A DNA stretch of 21,137 bases from DATDYW01 sp036516995 (GCA_036516995.1 DATDYW010000037.1:1-21137), one strand, 5' to 3'. Positions 1 through 6,677 are shown, counted from the first letter of the stretch. Numbers and translations: made by a program. Notes: generated by a model from the letters alone, not told the origin.

Positions 1-111
1 CGACCTAGGTAGGTCGTTAATGCGGGGCGGGTGGGTAAGGCGATTGACGTGCTCCGCGGGGGCGGCAGGGTGGCGGTTGCAACAGACGCCAGAGCGGCCT
101 GAAGCTTACGG

Positions 112-1107
112 CTAGCGACAGAACGGCCGCAGCGCAGAAAGTGGTACCTTCACGAGCCTCGCCTTACCTGGCTGCGCGATTACCACCAGCGTCACTAACT
201 TCCCCGCCACTTTTTTGTCGCGACGGACGGCAGCCCAGCGGCCACGGGGTGAGGCATCAATTTTGATTTTGAGCGAGGCTAGCAGTGCCTCAAGTTCTTT
301 ACGAACTGACGGGGGAGTGAGTTTGAGCTTTTCCGCGAGCACGAGCTCCTGGAGCATCCCGACAATCACCGCGCGGCCGTGCGAGAAGCCGTGCTCGATT
401 TCAACGGCGTGGCCGAGCGTGTGACCGAAGTTGAGGAGCAGGCGATTGCCGCGGTCGTGGAGGTCGCCGGCGACGCACCTCTGCTTCACCACGACGGAGC
501 GGCGCACGATTTCCGCCAGACGTGCGCTGCGTGGCAGCTCTGCGAGCGTCTCCTTACGCAGCAGCGCCAGAATCTTCGGGTCGCCAACAAATCCGGCTTT
601 AATGATCTCGCCGAGGCCGCCGACGAGCTGATTGCGGCCGAGCGAGGCGAGGAAGCGCGGCTCGAGCACTACCGCCGAAGCTGCGCACGTCGTTCCAATC
701 TGGTTTTTGGCCCCGAGGAAGTTAATTCCCGTCTTGCCGCCGTGCGCCGAATCAACCTGGGCAACGAGCGTCGTCGGCACCTGCACGTAATCGATGCCGC
801 GCAGGTAAATTGAAGCCGCGAAGCCGGCGAGGTCGCCGACGGTGCCGCCACCGAGAATTACAATGAGACTCTGCCGGTCGAGCTTGAGCGCCGCAAGGCG
901 CGCGAGCAGCTTCTCCAGCACCTTCCACTCCTTCGCCTTCTCGCCGTCAGGCACTATCGCTATTGACGCCTTCTCTAGCCCCATCTCCCTGATTGCCCAC
1001 CTGAGCTTCTTCGCCAGCTTCGCCGATGTCACCACGCAGACGCGCGACGGCTTTCGCCCCGCGACGAGTTTCCTAAGTTCGGCGAGCGAGCGAAGCGTGC
1101 GTGGCAT
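112..1107 (-). CDS. aroB: 3-dehydroquinate synthase
   Basis: Second step of the shikimate pathway: NAD- and metal-dependent cyclisation of DAHP to 3-dehydroquinate in the cytoplasm. Visible family motifs are the glycine-rich NAD site GGGTVGDLAGF (86-96), YLRG...QVPTTLVAQVDSAHGGKTGIN (101-129), GLGEIIK (164-170, metal ligand Glu167), NFGHTLGH (226-233, His229) and HG at 243-244 (His243). The C-terminal DKK is also present. At 331 aa it is shorter than the usual ~350-370, the loss being N-terminal. The usual HGEAV motif reads HGRAV here, so the acidic residue beside the last metal His is Arg. The second of two nearby ATGs is used, 9 nt after a TAGATT -10. No other shikimate gene is in the window. 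The family also contains sugar-phosphate cyclases such as EEVS, but the motif set favours AroB. Confidence 0.93.
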   Translation of the reverse strand: MPRTLRSLAELRKLVAGRKPSRVCVVTSAKLAKKLRWAIREMGLEKASIAIVPDGEKAKEWKVLEKLLARLAALKLDRQSLIVILGGGTVGDLAGFAASIYLRGIDYVQVPTTLVAQVDSAHGGKTGINFLGAKNQIGTTCAASAVVLEPRFLASLGRNQLVGGLGEIIKAGFVGDPKILALLRKETLAELPRSARLAEIVRRSVVVKQRCVAGDLHDRGNRLLLNFGHTLGHAVEIEHGFSHGRAVIVGMLQELVLAEKLKLTPPSVRKELEALLASLKIKIDASPRGRWAAVRRDKKVAGKLVTLVVIAQPGKARLVKVPLSALRPFCR

Positions 1108-1116
1108 TGCATCCTG

Positions 1117-1154
1117 AATCTACCACGCATCGGTATCCGATATCGTATCGGATA
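1117..1154 (-). promoter_or_regulatory. aroB promoter with palindromic operator-like site
   Basis: On the minus strand TAGATT (1117-1122) is a plausible -10 lying 9 nt before the aroB ATG. A 9-bp inverted repeat TATCCGATA-N3-TATCGGATA (1134-1154) covers the -35 position. A repressor bound there would block the promoter. The regulator is unknown. Confidence 0.45.
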
Positions 1155-1183
1155 TCAATTTATGAAAAATTTAGAAAAGGCAA

Positions 1184-1204
1184 ACCCGCCCCAGTCAGGC
1201 GGGT
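1184..1204 (-). terminator. Rho-independent terminator (minus strand)
   Basis: ACCCGCC (1184-1190) pairs with GGCGGGT (1198-1204) around a 7-nt loop. On the minus strand the stem is followed by TTTGCCTTTTC. No minus-strand protein gene ends here, so it most likely ends the structured RNA immediately upstream. Confidence 0.6.
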
Positions 1205-1371
1205 CTGCTCTGAGCGCAGGATTCGGAGGCTTGTCGCATCGTCGCGCAGATGGCGGGTCTCGCGGGCAGGCTCGTCGGAACGAATCGGGATTTCCCGAGA
1301 TGCTCACCGGAGCCTGCCTATGTGAGTCCCTTGATGCAACAAACCAGTCGGACAAGCCTCGAGAATCCTGC
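1184..1371 (-). ncRNA. Candidate 6S-like structured RNA
   Basis: The stretch 1216-1371 folds into one long irregular hairpin. The closing stem pairs 1216-1224 with 1363-1371 (GCAGGATTC/GAATCCTGC, 9 bp) and 1226-1235 with 1351-1360 (GAGGCTTGTC/GACAAGCCTC, 10 bp). Inside are GCATC/GATGC (1236-1240 with 1333-1337), a large asymmetric bubble, a 9-bp stem GGCAGGCTC/GAGCCTGCC (1265-1273 with 1310-1318) and an apical TCGGGA/TCCCGA hairpin (1285-1298). A terminator with a T-run on the minus strand follows directly, giving orientation and a ~190-nt transcript. The shape (long closing stem, central bubble, apical stem) resembles 6S RNA, but I do not recognise conserved primary sequence. TTGACG at 1398-1403 (minus) could be a -35, though no convincing -10 goes with it. 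No conserved protein reads through it. Confidence 0.45.
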
Positions 1372-1412
1372 GTACAGCGTGGACCCCCACGGTGAGCCGT
1401 CAACGGAAAAAC

Positions 1413-1454
1413 TGTGGAGCAACTGTGCATAGCCTGTGCGTGGGCTGTGCAAAA
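1413..1454 (+). promoter_or_regulatory. DnaA-box-like array, 11-bp phased
   Basis: TGTG occurs at 1413, 1424, 1435 and 1446, exactly 11 bp apart. The 9-mers are TGTGGAGCA, TGTGCATAG, TGTGCGTGG and TGTGCAAAA. TGTGCATAG differs at one base from the DnaA-box form TGTGNATAA. A second array occurs at 20430-20477. It could be a DnaA-responsive control region or part of an origin. No AT-rich unwinding region or dnaA gene is visible nearby. Confidence 0.4.
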
Positions 1455-1536
1455 GTTGGGCTGGCGCACCGGCAAGGAGTCCGGCGGGGCGCTAGAATTG
1501 GTCTGCCAGGACAGCCTTACCAGACACCAACCCCGT

Positions 1537-1743
1537 ATGGACCCACAAGGAAACACCTGCCCGTGCAAGTGCCACAAGGTCGGGCCGATTCTGATTATCG
1601 TCTTCGGCGTCGTCTTCCTGCTCGGCACGCTCAACATCATCACCGAGTACGCGGTGATGCTCATCTGGCCGATCATCGTCATCGTCGCGGGCGTGAAGAA
1701 GCTCGTCGGCCAGAAGTGCGGCTGCTGCAGCGCGAGCCACTAG
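1537..1743 (+). CDS. Small LiaI/LiaF-type (DUF5668-like) membrane protein
   Basis: A 68-aa protein. It begins MDPQG, then has a Cys/His-rich stretch CPCKCHK (about 8-14), two hydrophobic segments (about 16-34 and 41-57) separated by NIITEY, and a CGCC tail near the C-terminus. The pattern GPILIIVFGVVFLL...WPIIVIVAGVKKL matches the LiaI-LiaF-like transmembrane region. The Cys-rich ends could bind metal, which is inference. I chose the ATG at 1537 over upstream starts because it gives the MDPQG start shared with the gene at 12726. TAGAAT (1493-1498) is a possible -10, leaving a ~35-nt leader. A strong terminator follows at 1761. Role unknown; relatives are linked to envelope-stress sensing. Confidence 0.75.
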   Translation: MDPQGNTCPCKCHKVGPILIIVFGVVFLLGTLNIITEYAVMLIWPIIVIVAGVKKLVGQKCGCCSASH

Positions 1744-1760
1744 CGCGACTACCATTAAAA

Positions 1761-1800
1761 GGAGAATCGGCCGTCGGCGTTCGCCGGCGGCCGATTCTCC
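1761..1800 (+). terminator. Strong terminator, probably bidirectional
   Basis: An 18-bp stem with a 4-nt loop (GGAGAATCGG... pairing with ...CCGATTCTCC), one T-G wobble on the plus strand, followed by TTCCTCTTCTTTTCC. On the minus strand it is followed by TTTTAATGG, so it can also end the operon coming from 6183 through 2012. Confidence 0.8.
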
Positions 1801-1830
1801 TTCCTCTTCTTTTCCTGTGTTAACTGATCC

Positions 1831-1989
1831 ACCACGGAGGCGACAGTCGGGTGCGAAAAACTGCGTTCCCTAGCCGACAACACTGAGTGTTCAGGGCCTT
1901 TAACACTCAGTGTTGTCTTCCGTAACGGCAGCGTTTGCGCCCCGAATGGCCTCGCCCGTAGGCCGGTCTACGGCCGAGGGAGTCTCCCG
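1831..1989 (-). repeat. Dispersed structured 3'-UTR element, copy 1
   Basis: About 155 bp with clear similarity to 16405-16560. Shared blocks on the plus strand are ACCACGGARGCGACAGT at the left, CTAGCC, the AACACTGAGTGTT palindrome, and a right block GTGGCCTCGCCCGTAGGCCG-like followed by GTCTACRGCCGAGGGAG. It holds a perfect 16-bp hairpin (1876-1891 with 1902-1917) and a second nested hairpin (CCTCG-C-CCGTAG, 1950-1961, pairing with CTACGG-C-CGAGG, 1968-1979). It begins ~20 nt after the HAD stop codon and precedes a terminator, like copy 2 after ftsX. An outer stem GGAGTCT/AGACTCC (1979-1985 with 2003-2009) abuts it. It is probably transcribed on the minus strand. Confidence 0.75.
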
Positions 1990-2011
1990 CCCGCGCGGGC
2001 AAAGACTCCTC

Positions 2012-2761
2012 TTACTCTCCTAGGAGCGCCTCAATGACGCGGGCAGTTTCATCGGGATCGGCCACCGCACGGACGGGCACGCCCGTCTCAACCACCACCT
2101 CGTCGTTGCCACCAGGCTGGAGCGCGTCGCCCACGTAGAGCATCCCGGCAATGGGAATTCCGAGGTGCGCGGAGAGCTTCCGCAGGCCGAACGCCTTGTT
2201 CACGCCTACCCTGGTGACATCGATCGAGTTCGTGCCGCCGGTCTTGATGTCGAAGCCGGGCAGCTTCGCGGCAATTGCCGCGTGCAGCGCCCGACGCTTG
2301 GCGCCGCCCGGATCCCAAGCCTCCTTTTCGAGAATCGGCGCCTGCTGGCCGAGGGCCGAGAGGGTCACCTGCGGGCCTCGGCGCTCGATGCGCTCGCCGT
2401 CGCTCGGGGCGGCGAAGTCAATTAGCCCAGTCTCCGTGCCACCCTCGCGCATCGCCGCCTCAATCTGCGCCGACTCGGTCTCGGAGAGCGTCTCCTGGTA
2501 CACCGGCCGCCAGGCGCCATCCCGAAACTCGAAAAGGGCGGCGCCAGAGGTTGGCAGCAGGTAGAGGCTCTCGAGCGTCGCGCCCGGGAGCAGGTGCTCC
2601 GCGACCTGGCGCACCAGCTGCTCGAGCTTGCCGCCGGAGGTGATGGCGACCTTCGCGCGGCCGAGCAGCTTCCCGAGGAGCGCGGCCATTTCCGGCTCGA
2701 TCGGCTGCTTGCTCCGGGCGAGCGTGCCGTCGAGGTCGAAGGCGATCAGCTTCTGAATCAT
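2012..2761 (-). CDS. HAD-IIB phosphatase/phosphomannomutase-like enzyme
   Basis: A 249-aa cytoplasmic HAD protein of the type IIB cap class. Motif I is DLDGT (nucleophile Asp9, acid/base Asp11), motif II TS at 41-42, motif III Lys189 in GVNKA, and motif IV YVGDALQPGGNDE (209-221). The segment TGGTNSIDVTRVGVNK (174-189) and the PGGND motif resemble eukaryote-type phosphomannomutases more than ordinary HAD phosphatases, so mannose-1-P to mannose-6-P interconversion is the best guess; a mannosyl- or sucrose-phosphate phosphatase is the alternative. The ATG at 2761 overlaps the upstream GH130 stop by 4 nt (ATGA), indicating translational coupling in the mannoside operon. The open frame continues upstream, but that part only shadows the GH130 gene. 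Confidence 0.8.
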   Translation of the reverse strand: MIQKLIAFDLDGTLARSKQPIEPEMAALLGKLLGRAKVAITSGGKLEQLVRQVAEHLLPGATLESLYLLPTSGAALFEFRDGAWRPVYQETLSETESAQIEAAMREGGTETGLIDFAAPSDGERIERRGPQVTLSALGQQAPILEKEAWDPGGAKRRALHAAIAAKLPGFDIKTGGTNSIDVTRVGVNKAFGLRKLSAHLGIPIAGMLYVGDALQPGGNDEVVVETGVPVRAVADPDETARVIEALLGE

Positions 2762-4683
2762 ACCTTCGGCAGGAGCCGCGACACCAGCTCGGAGAGCGAG
2801 ACGACTGCCGCGCCGATCGCGCTGTCGGCGCCGCCGTAGTAGAGAATCAAATCGTCGCCGCGAACCGCGGCGCCGCAGGCGAAGACGACGTTGCCGACCA
2901 CGCCGCGCCTCTCCCAGGGCAGCACCGGCTCGAGAATCGGCGCGTCGGTGCGGGCGAGCACCGTCTGGCCCGTCTCCCCGTCGAGCAGCATCGCGCCGAG
3001 GCGGTAGGCGTGGTCGGGGCCGACCGCGTGGTAGACGAAGAGCCAGCCTTCCGGAATGCGAATCGGCGGGCCCGCGGCGCCGAGCTTCACCGAGTCCCAC
3101 ATTCCCCTACGAGGGCCCGCGAGCTCGACGCAGCGGCCAATCGGGCTTTGGGGCGGCAGCGCGTCGAGCTCCTCGGTGCAGATGGTGGGGTCGACGCGGT
3201 GCACCAGCACGAACTTGCCCCCGAGCTTCTCCGGGAAAATGCAGACGTCCTTGTCGGCGACGCCGTGCGGCGTGAGCAGCGCGGGCGCGCTCCAGCGATT
3301 GAAGCGCCGCGCCAGGAAATCCTCGAGCGGAATTGATGCGTGCGCGCCCCGCGGCGCCTCGACGCTGTCGTAGGCGGTGTAGCAGAGGTGCACGACCCCG
3401 TCGATGGCCGAGAGCCTCGGATCTTCGCAGCCGGAGTTGGCGTCGGCGGCGCCGCGCTTCGACTCGAAGTCGGCGCGGGGAATGTAAATCGGCTCCGGCA
3501 GCCGCTCCTCGAGCGTGAGGCCGTCGGCGGCGAGCCGGGCGTAGCCTAGAACGGAGGTGCTGTCGGCGCCCATCGCGCGGTAGACGATGTGCACGGCGTC
3601 CCCGGTGTCGAGCGCCGCCGGATTGAGCACCGCCTTCGACTCCCAGGCGTGCTCCGGCAGGGGCGAGAGCAGGGGTGCCTCACCCGGCACCCGCCGCGCG
3701 AACGCCTCCCTCTTCTCCGCGCCCATTGTTGAAAGCAGGTGCGAGAGGCGGAGCTTAGCCGAGGCGCAGACGGTGTCGGCGGCACCGTAGTAGACGGTCG
3801 CGACGTCGCCGTCCAGGAGGAGCCCCGTCGGGAAGACGATGTCGGGAACCGTGCCGTAGCGCTCGTAGGTCTCCTCGGGCACCAGGAACGGGAACGCCGT
3901 GGCGGCGAGCACCTTCCGCGGGTCTCCCGCATCTAGAATCGCCGCCTCAACGCCGAAGGTTCGGTCGCCGCCGCCCGAGTGGTTCTGAATGTTGGCGTAG
4001 ACGAGGAGCCAGCCCTCCTCGGTTCTGACCGGCACGGCTCCGACCTCCGCGAAGTCGTGCTCCCCGCGGACTAGGCCCGCGATGGTGTGCGCCGAAAGCT
4101 CGGCGTGCCAGCGCTCCCAGAACGAGGGCTCCCAGAAATCCTCGACGCGGTCGGCGAGCGCAACCGCGATGGAAGCCGGCGGCGAGTCGGTGTGCACGGA
4201 GAGAATCATCGCCACCTTTCCGTCGATTCGCTCCGGGAAGAGCGCCGCGGCTTTAGCGTTGAACGCGGTGACCAGGTGCTTCTCGGAGAGCCGGTCGGGC
4301 GCCTCGCCGATTGCCACGGCGATTTTCACCTTTTCCGCCGCGTACGGGTAGCCGGCGAGCGCGGTGTAGAAGACGTACCAGCGGCCCTCGAAGAACGTGG
4401 CGCGCGGGTCCTCGCAGCCGTAGCGGTCCCAGGGCTCGGAGGGCACGATTACCTGCCGGCGATCCTCGAAGTCTCCCCCGCCGCGCGAGGTGGCGAGCCC
4501 GATTGTCGAGCGGCCGGCGTAGGGCGTGATGAGCGCGTCCGGCCGGGCCATCGCGCGGTAGAAGAGGAGCGTCTCCCCGCCCGCCTTCGCCGCAGACGGG
4601 TTGAACGTCGCGACCGACTCCCAGGGACGCTGGCGCACCGGGGCGAGAATCGGGTTCTCCGTGTGGCGCGAGACGGAAAGCAT
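2758..4683 (-). CDS. Tandem-domain GH130 (beta-mannoside phosphorylase family) protein
   Basis: A 641-aa protein made of two complete GH130-like five-bladed propeller domains. Domain 1 (about 8-320) has FNPSAAK (27-33), GCEDPR (89-94) and VYYGAAD (297-303). Domain 2 (about 335-637) has NPAAL (354-358), GCEDPR (418-423), DKDVCIFPEK (477-486), GMWDSVKLGAAGPP (527-540), YRLGAMLLD (560-568) and LYYGGAD (614-620). The Asp of each EDPR is the family's catalytic acid (Asp92, Asp421). GH130 enzymes usually have one such domain of ~300-400 aa and phosphorolyse or hydrolyse beta-mannosides. Sequence alone does not settle which, nor whether both domains are active. No signal peptide. It starts 17 nt after the upstream GH130 gene and overlaps the HAD gene. 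Confidence 0.85.
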   Translation of the reverse strand: MLSVSRHTENPILAPVRQRPWESVATFNPSAAKAGGETLLFYRAMARPDALITPYAGRSTIGLATSRGGGDFEDRRQVIVPSEPWDRYGCEDPRATFFEGRWYVFYTALAGYPYAAEKVKIAVAIGEAPDRLSEKHLVTAFNAKAAALFPERIDGKVAMILSVHTDSPPASIAVALADRVEDFWEPSFWERWHAELSAHTIAGLVRGEHDFAEVGAVPVRTEEGWLLVYANIQNHSGGGDRTFGVEAAILDAGDPRKVLAATAFPFLVPEETYERYGTVPDIVFPTGLLLDGDVATVYYGAADTVCASAKLRLSHLLSTMGAEKREAFARRVPGEAPLLSPLPEHAWESKAVLNPAALDTGDAVHIVYRAMGADSTSVLGYARLAADGLTLEERLPEPIYIPRADFESKRGAADANSGCEDPRLSAIDGVVHLCYTAYDSVEAPRGAHASIPLEDFLARRFNRWSAPALLTPHGVADKDVCIFPEKLGGKFVLVHRVDPTICTEELDALPPQSPIGRCVELAGPRRGMWDSVKLGAAGPPIRIPEGWLFVYHAVGPDHAYRLGAMLLDGETGQTVLARTDAPILEPVLPWERRGVVGNVVFACGAAVRGDDLILYYGGADSAIGAAVVSLSELVSRLLPKV

Positions 4684-4700
4684 TGAATCGCTGGCCTAGC

Positions 4701-5810
4701 TTACGACATTGAGCCGAGCAGCGCCGAGAGCGACGTCTCGGCGACGCAGCTCCAGCTGTCGGAGGCGCCGTAGTAGACGCGCAGCGTGTCGCCCTCCGCC
4801 ACCGCGCCGCAGGCGTAGACGACGCCGGCCTTGGCGCCGCTGTTCTCGTAGTGGGCGTCCGGCGCGAGAATTGGCGCGGGCGACCGGCCAGTAACCTTCG
4901 ATGGATCTTTGAGGTCGAGGAGCATCGCGCCGAGCTTGTAGCGGTGCGGCTCGTTCGCGCTGGTGGCGTGGTAGAGGAGGAGCCAGCCCCTCGGCGTCCT
5001 AATCGGCGGAGCGGCGGCGCCGCGGAGCGTGCTGTCCCAGCGCCCCGAATCAGAAATTGGCGCGAACTTGCTCCGAATGAAGGTTGCCGGCTGCTCGTCG
5101 AGACTCTCCAGGTAGTCGACGAGCACCCGGTCGCGCGATCCCGAGTGCAGGCTGTGGAGCACCGCGATTTTTCCGCCGATGCGCTCGGGAAAAATCACCC
5201 AGTTCTTGCTGACCTCGTTCGGCGCCGAGAGGAACACGGGCGCCGACCACTTCCAGCGCCTGTCTGCCAGCTCGTCGAGTCCGAGGGAGGCGACGCCGAT
5301 GCGCACCGAGTCCCAGCCGGAGAAGGCCGAGAAGGAGAGGTAGAGCCGACCGTCGAGGACAATCGCGCGCGGGTCCTCCGCGCCGGCCCAGCTGCCGCCG
5401 GAGGCGAGGAGCCCGGGGTGGCGGGGCGGCCGAGCGTCGCGCACCACCGGCGCGAAGGGTCGGCCGAGCGCGAAGACCGGGAACGGCAGACGCTCGTCGA
5501 CGGTAACGCCGTCCCTGCTCCGGGCGTAGCCGATGCGCGAGACGCCGTCCTGGCCGACGGCGCGGTAGAAGAGGTGCGTGTCGCCGCCGCTCTTCACGGC
5601 TGTTGGATTGAACGTGCCGCCGGCCTCCCAGGCGTGCTCGCCCGGCGTCACGATGGGATTCCCCGCCGCGCGGTCGAGCTCGACGTGCCGCCGACGGATT
5701 GCGCCCGCGACCAGCCGGTACACGAGGTAGCCAATTCCGAAAGAGAAAAGGAAAGCGACGACGAAGACCTCGATGGTGTGCAGCATTGCAGGGGCGAAAA
5801 GTGATGCCAT
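4701..5810 (-). CDS. Membrane-anchored GH130 family glycoside phosphorylase/hydrolase
   Basis: About 369 aa. One N-terminal transmembrane helix (about 13-34) is followed by RRRH, then a single GH130 domain (about 48-365) with FNPTAVK (67-73), AEDPR (144-148, putative catalytic Asp146), NWVIFPER, RWDSTLRGAAAPP, YKLGAMLLD and VYYGASDS. The basic cluster after the helix suggests, by the positive-inside rule, that the catalytic domain faces the cytoplasm. It is most similar to domain 2 of the next gene. The ATG at 5810 lies 13 nt after the cupin stop; an internal ATG at 5786 is possible and would still keep the helix. No Shine-Dalgarno sequence is visible. Likely acts with its operon partners on mannosides or on a membrane-linked mannoside substrate. 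Confidence 0.82.
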   Translation of the reverse strand: MASLFAPAMLHTIEVFVVAFLFSFGIGYLVYRLVAGAIRRRHVELDRAAGNPIVTPGEHAWEAGGTFNPTAVKSGGDTHLFYRAVGQDGVSRIGYARSRDGVTVDERLPFPVFALGRPFAPVVRDARPPRHPGLLASGGSWAGAEDPRAIVLDGRLYLSFSAFSGWDSVRIGVASLGLDELADRRWKWSAPVFLSAPNEVSKNWVIFPERIGGKIAVLHSLHSGSRDRVLVDYLESLDEQPATFIRSKFAPISDSGRWDSTLRGAAAPPIRTPRGWLLLYHATSANEPHRYKLGAMLLDLKDPSKVTGRSPAPILAPDAHYENSGAKAGVVYACGAVAEGDTLRVYYGASDSWSCVAETSLSALLGSMS

Positions 5811-5823
5811 CGCGGGGTGAGGC

Positions 5824-6183
5824 CTAAGGAGCGGCGCGGCCGAAGTTGTCCTCGAGCCGTTCGATGTCGCCCTCATCGAAGTCGCCCTTGGCAATCTCGA
5901 GGACGAGGAGCCCCTGCGGCCCGCCAATCAGGCGGTGCACCTCGCCCCGCGGCACCTCGACCTCGTCGCCCGGCGCGAGCGGCCGCTCAACCTCTCCAAC
6001 TCGTGCCTTGCCGCTACCCTCGACTACCCGCCAGAACTCGGCTCGTTTGGCGTGCCGCTGCAGCGAGAGCTCGGCCTCCGCGTTGACGCGAATGAGTTTT
6101 ACGGTGCACGGCTCGTCGAGCGTGAAGCGCTCGAAAGACCCCCAGGGACGGTCTTCGCGGTCTCGGTGCGAGAGGAGCGACAT
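5824..6183 (-). CDS. Cupin, mannose-6-phosphate isomerase type II-like
   Basis: A 119-aa single cupin. RPWGSFE (12-18), SLQRH..RAEFW (about 40-51), VVEGSGKARVG, the LAPGDEVEVPRGEVHR motif and the ending DFDEGDIERLEDNFGR match the C-terminal isomerase domain of AlgA/ManC-type proteins, here standing alone without the guanylyltransferase domain. The His/Glu positions of the cupin motifs fit a metal site. Expected reaction: mannose-6-P to fructose-6-P in the cytoplasm. It is first in the operon and has its own -10, TACAAT, 10 nt upstream of the ATG. Next to two GH130 genes and a phosphomannomutase-like gene it would finish a route from mannose-1-P to glycolysis, or run in reverse towards mannosyl donors. 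Confidence 0.85.
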   Translation of the reverse strand: MSLLSHRDREDRPWGSFERFTLDEPCTVKLIRVNAEAELSLQRHAKRAEFWRVVEGSGKARVGEVERPLAPGDEVEVPRGEVHRLIGGPQGLLVLEIAKGDFDEGDIERLEDNFGRAAP

Positions 6184-6193
6184 TCGCCTACGT

Positions 6194-6199
6194 ATTGTA
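6194..6199 (-). promoter_or_regulatory. -10 box of the mannoside operon
   Basis: TACAAT on the minus strand, 10 nt before the cupin ATG at 6183, implying a very short or absent 5' leader. Confidence 0.5.
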
Positions 6200-6251
6200 A
6201 CGCCGACCGCCCGAAAAGCGGTGTTGATAGCAGGACGCGGGCTTAAAAACG

Positions 6252-6677
6252 CTAGCTGTACAGGCCCTTGTTTCCGCGGCTCTCGATGTAGCGCTCGATA
6301 CTGGCGATGTCCTTACGATCTTTCGGCCGATTGTAGGCCCGCTTGCAGGCAACCACCTCCTCGATTTTCACGAACGGCACGTCCCCTACGACTACCGCCT
6401 CGCGCACCAGTGCCAGTCGGTCGGGACAGTATTCGCCATCGGTGGGTTTGTTTTGAACGGTAGTTACGTTCGCCTCGCCGCGCACCAGCATTGGAAAGCC
6501 GTGCGCCTGCTTTTCCTCCCAGCCGTCGGCCTTCAGCTTCGCGTAGAGCTCGGGCGTGGCGACGATGTCGAGGTCAACGGCCCTGCGTATCCCCCAGGCA
6601 TCGAGCAGCGCACTGCCGAAGACAGCGTACTGCCCCGCTGGGAGGTTGAGCGCGCGGACGCGGGAAAAAATATCCAC
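6252..6677 (-). CDS. Minimal nucleotidyltransferase-like protein
   Basis: About 141 aa, starting at a GTG (6677) that reads VDIFSRVRALNLP. The nucleotidyltransferase signature is visible: VFGSALLDAWGIR (about 19-31), then DLDIV (about 35-39) supplying paired Asp residues, as in AbiEii/MNT-like folds. A conserved tail has VPFVKIEEVVACKRAYNRPKDRKDI. Proteins of this shape are frequent in Patescibacteria, usually with no assigned substrate. It lies 41 nt after doxX and may share its transcript. No HEPN partner is adjacent, so a toxin-antitoxin role is not supported. Start codon moderately sure; no ribosome binding site is visible. Confidence 0.75.
   Translation of the reverse strand: MDIFSRVRALNLPAGQYAVFGSALLDAWGIRRAVDLDIVATPELYAKLKADGWEEKQAHGFPMLVRGEANVTTVQNKPTDGEYCPDRLALVREAVVVGDVPFVKIEEVVACKRAYNRPKDRKDIASIERYIESRGNKGLYS

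Noticed and set aside
1..102. A short plus-strand frame (13-102) reading VVNAGRVGKAIDVLRGGG and so on, like the tail of a protein convergent with aroB, behind a 7-bp fold-back palindrome at 1-16.
   Set aside because: A TAG lies at 10-12 in the same frame and the window starts there, so I cannot show a real gene; a short chance frame or an edge artefact is as likely.
1413..1454. Calling the TGTG array a chromosomal origin (oriC).
   Set aside because: No dnaA or dnaN gene, no AT-rich unwinding region, and a similar array lies 19 kb away; only a DnaA-box-like label is justified.
2762..3100. Upstream extension of the HAD enzyme frame.
   Set aside because: It overlaps the GH130 coding sequence on the same strand, is Arg-rich as expected for a shadow frame, and the ATGA overlap at 2761 gives a normal start.
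6252..6677. Toxin-antitoxin role for the nucleotidyltransferase-like protein.
   Set aside because: No HEPN or other partner gene is adjacent; the neighbour is DoxX.
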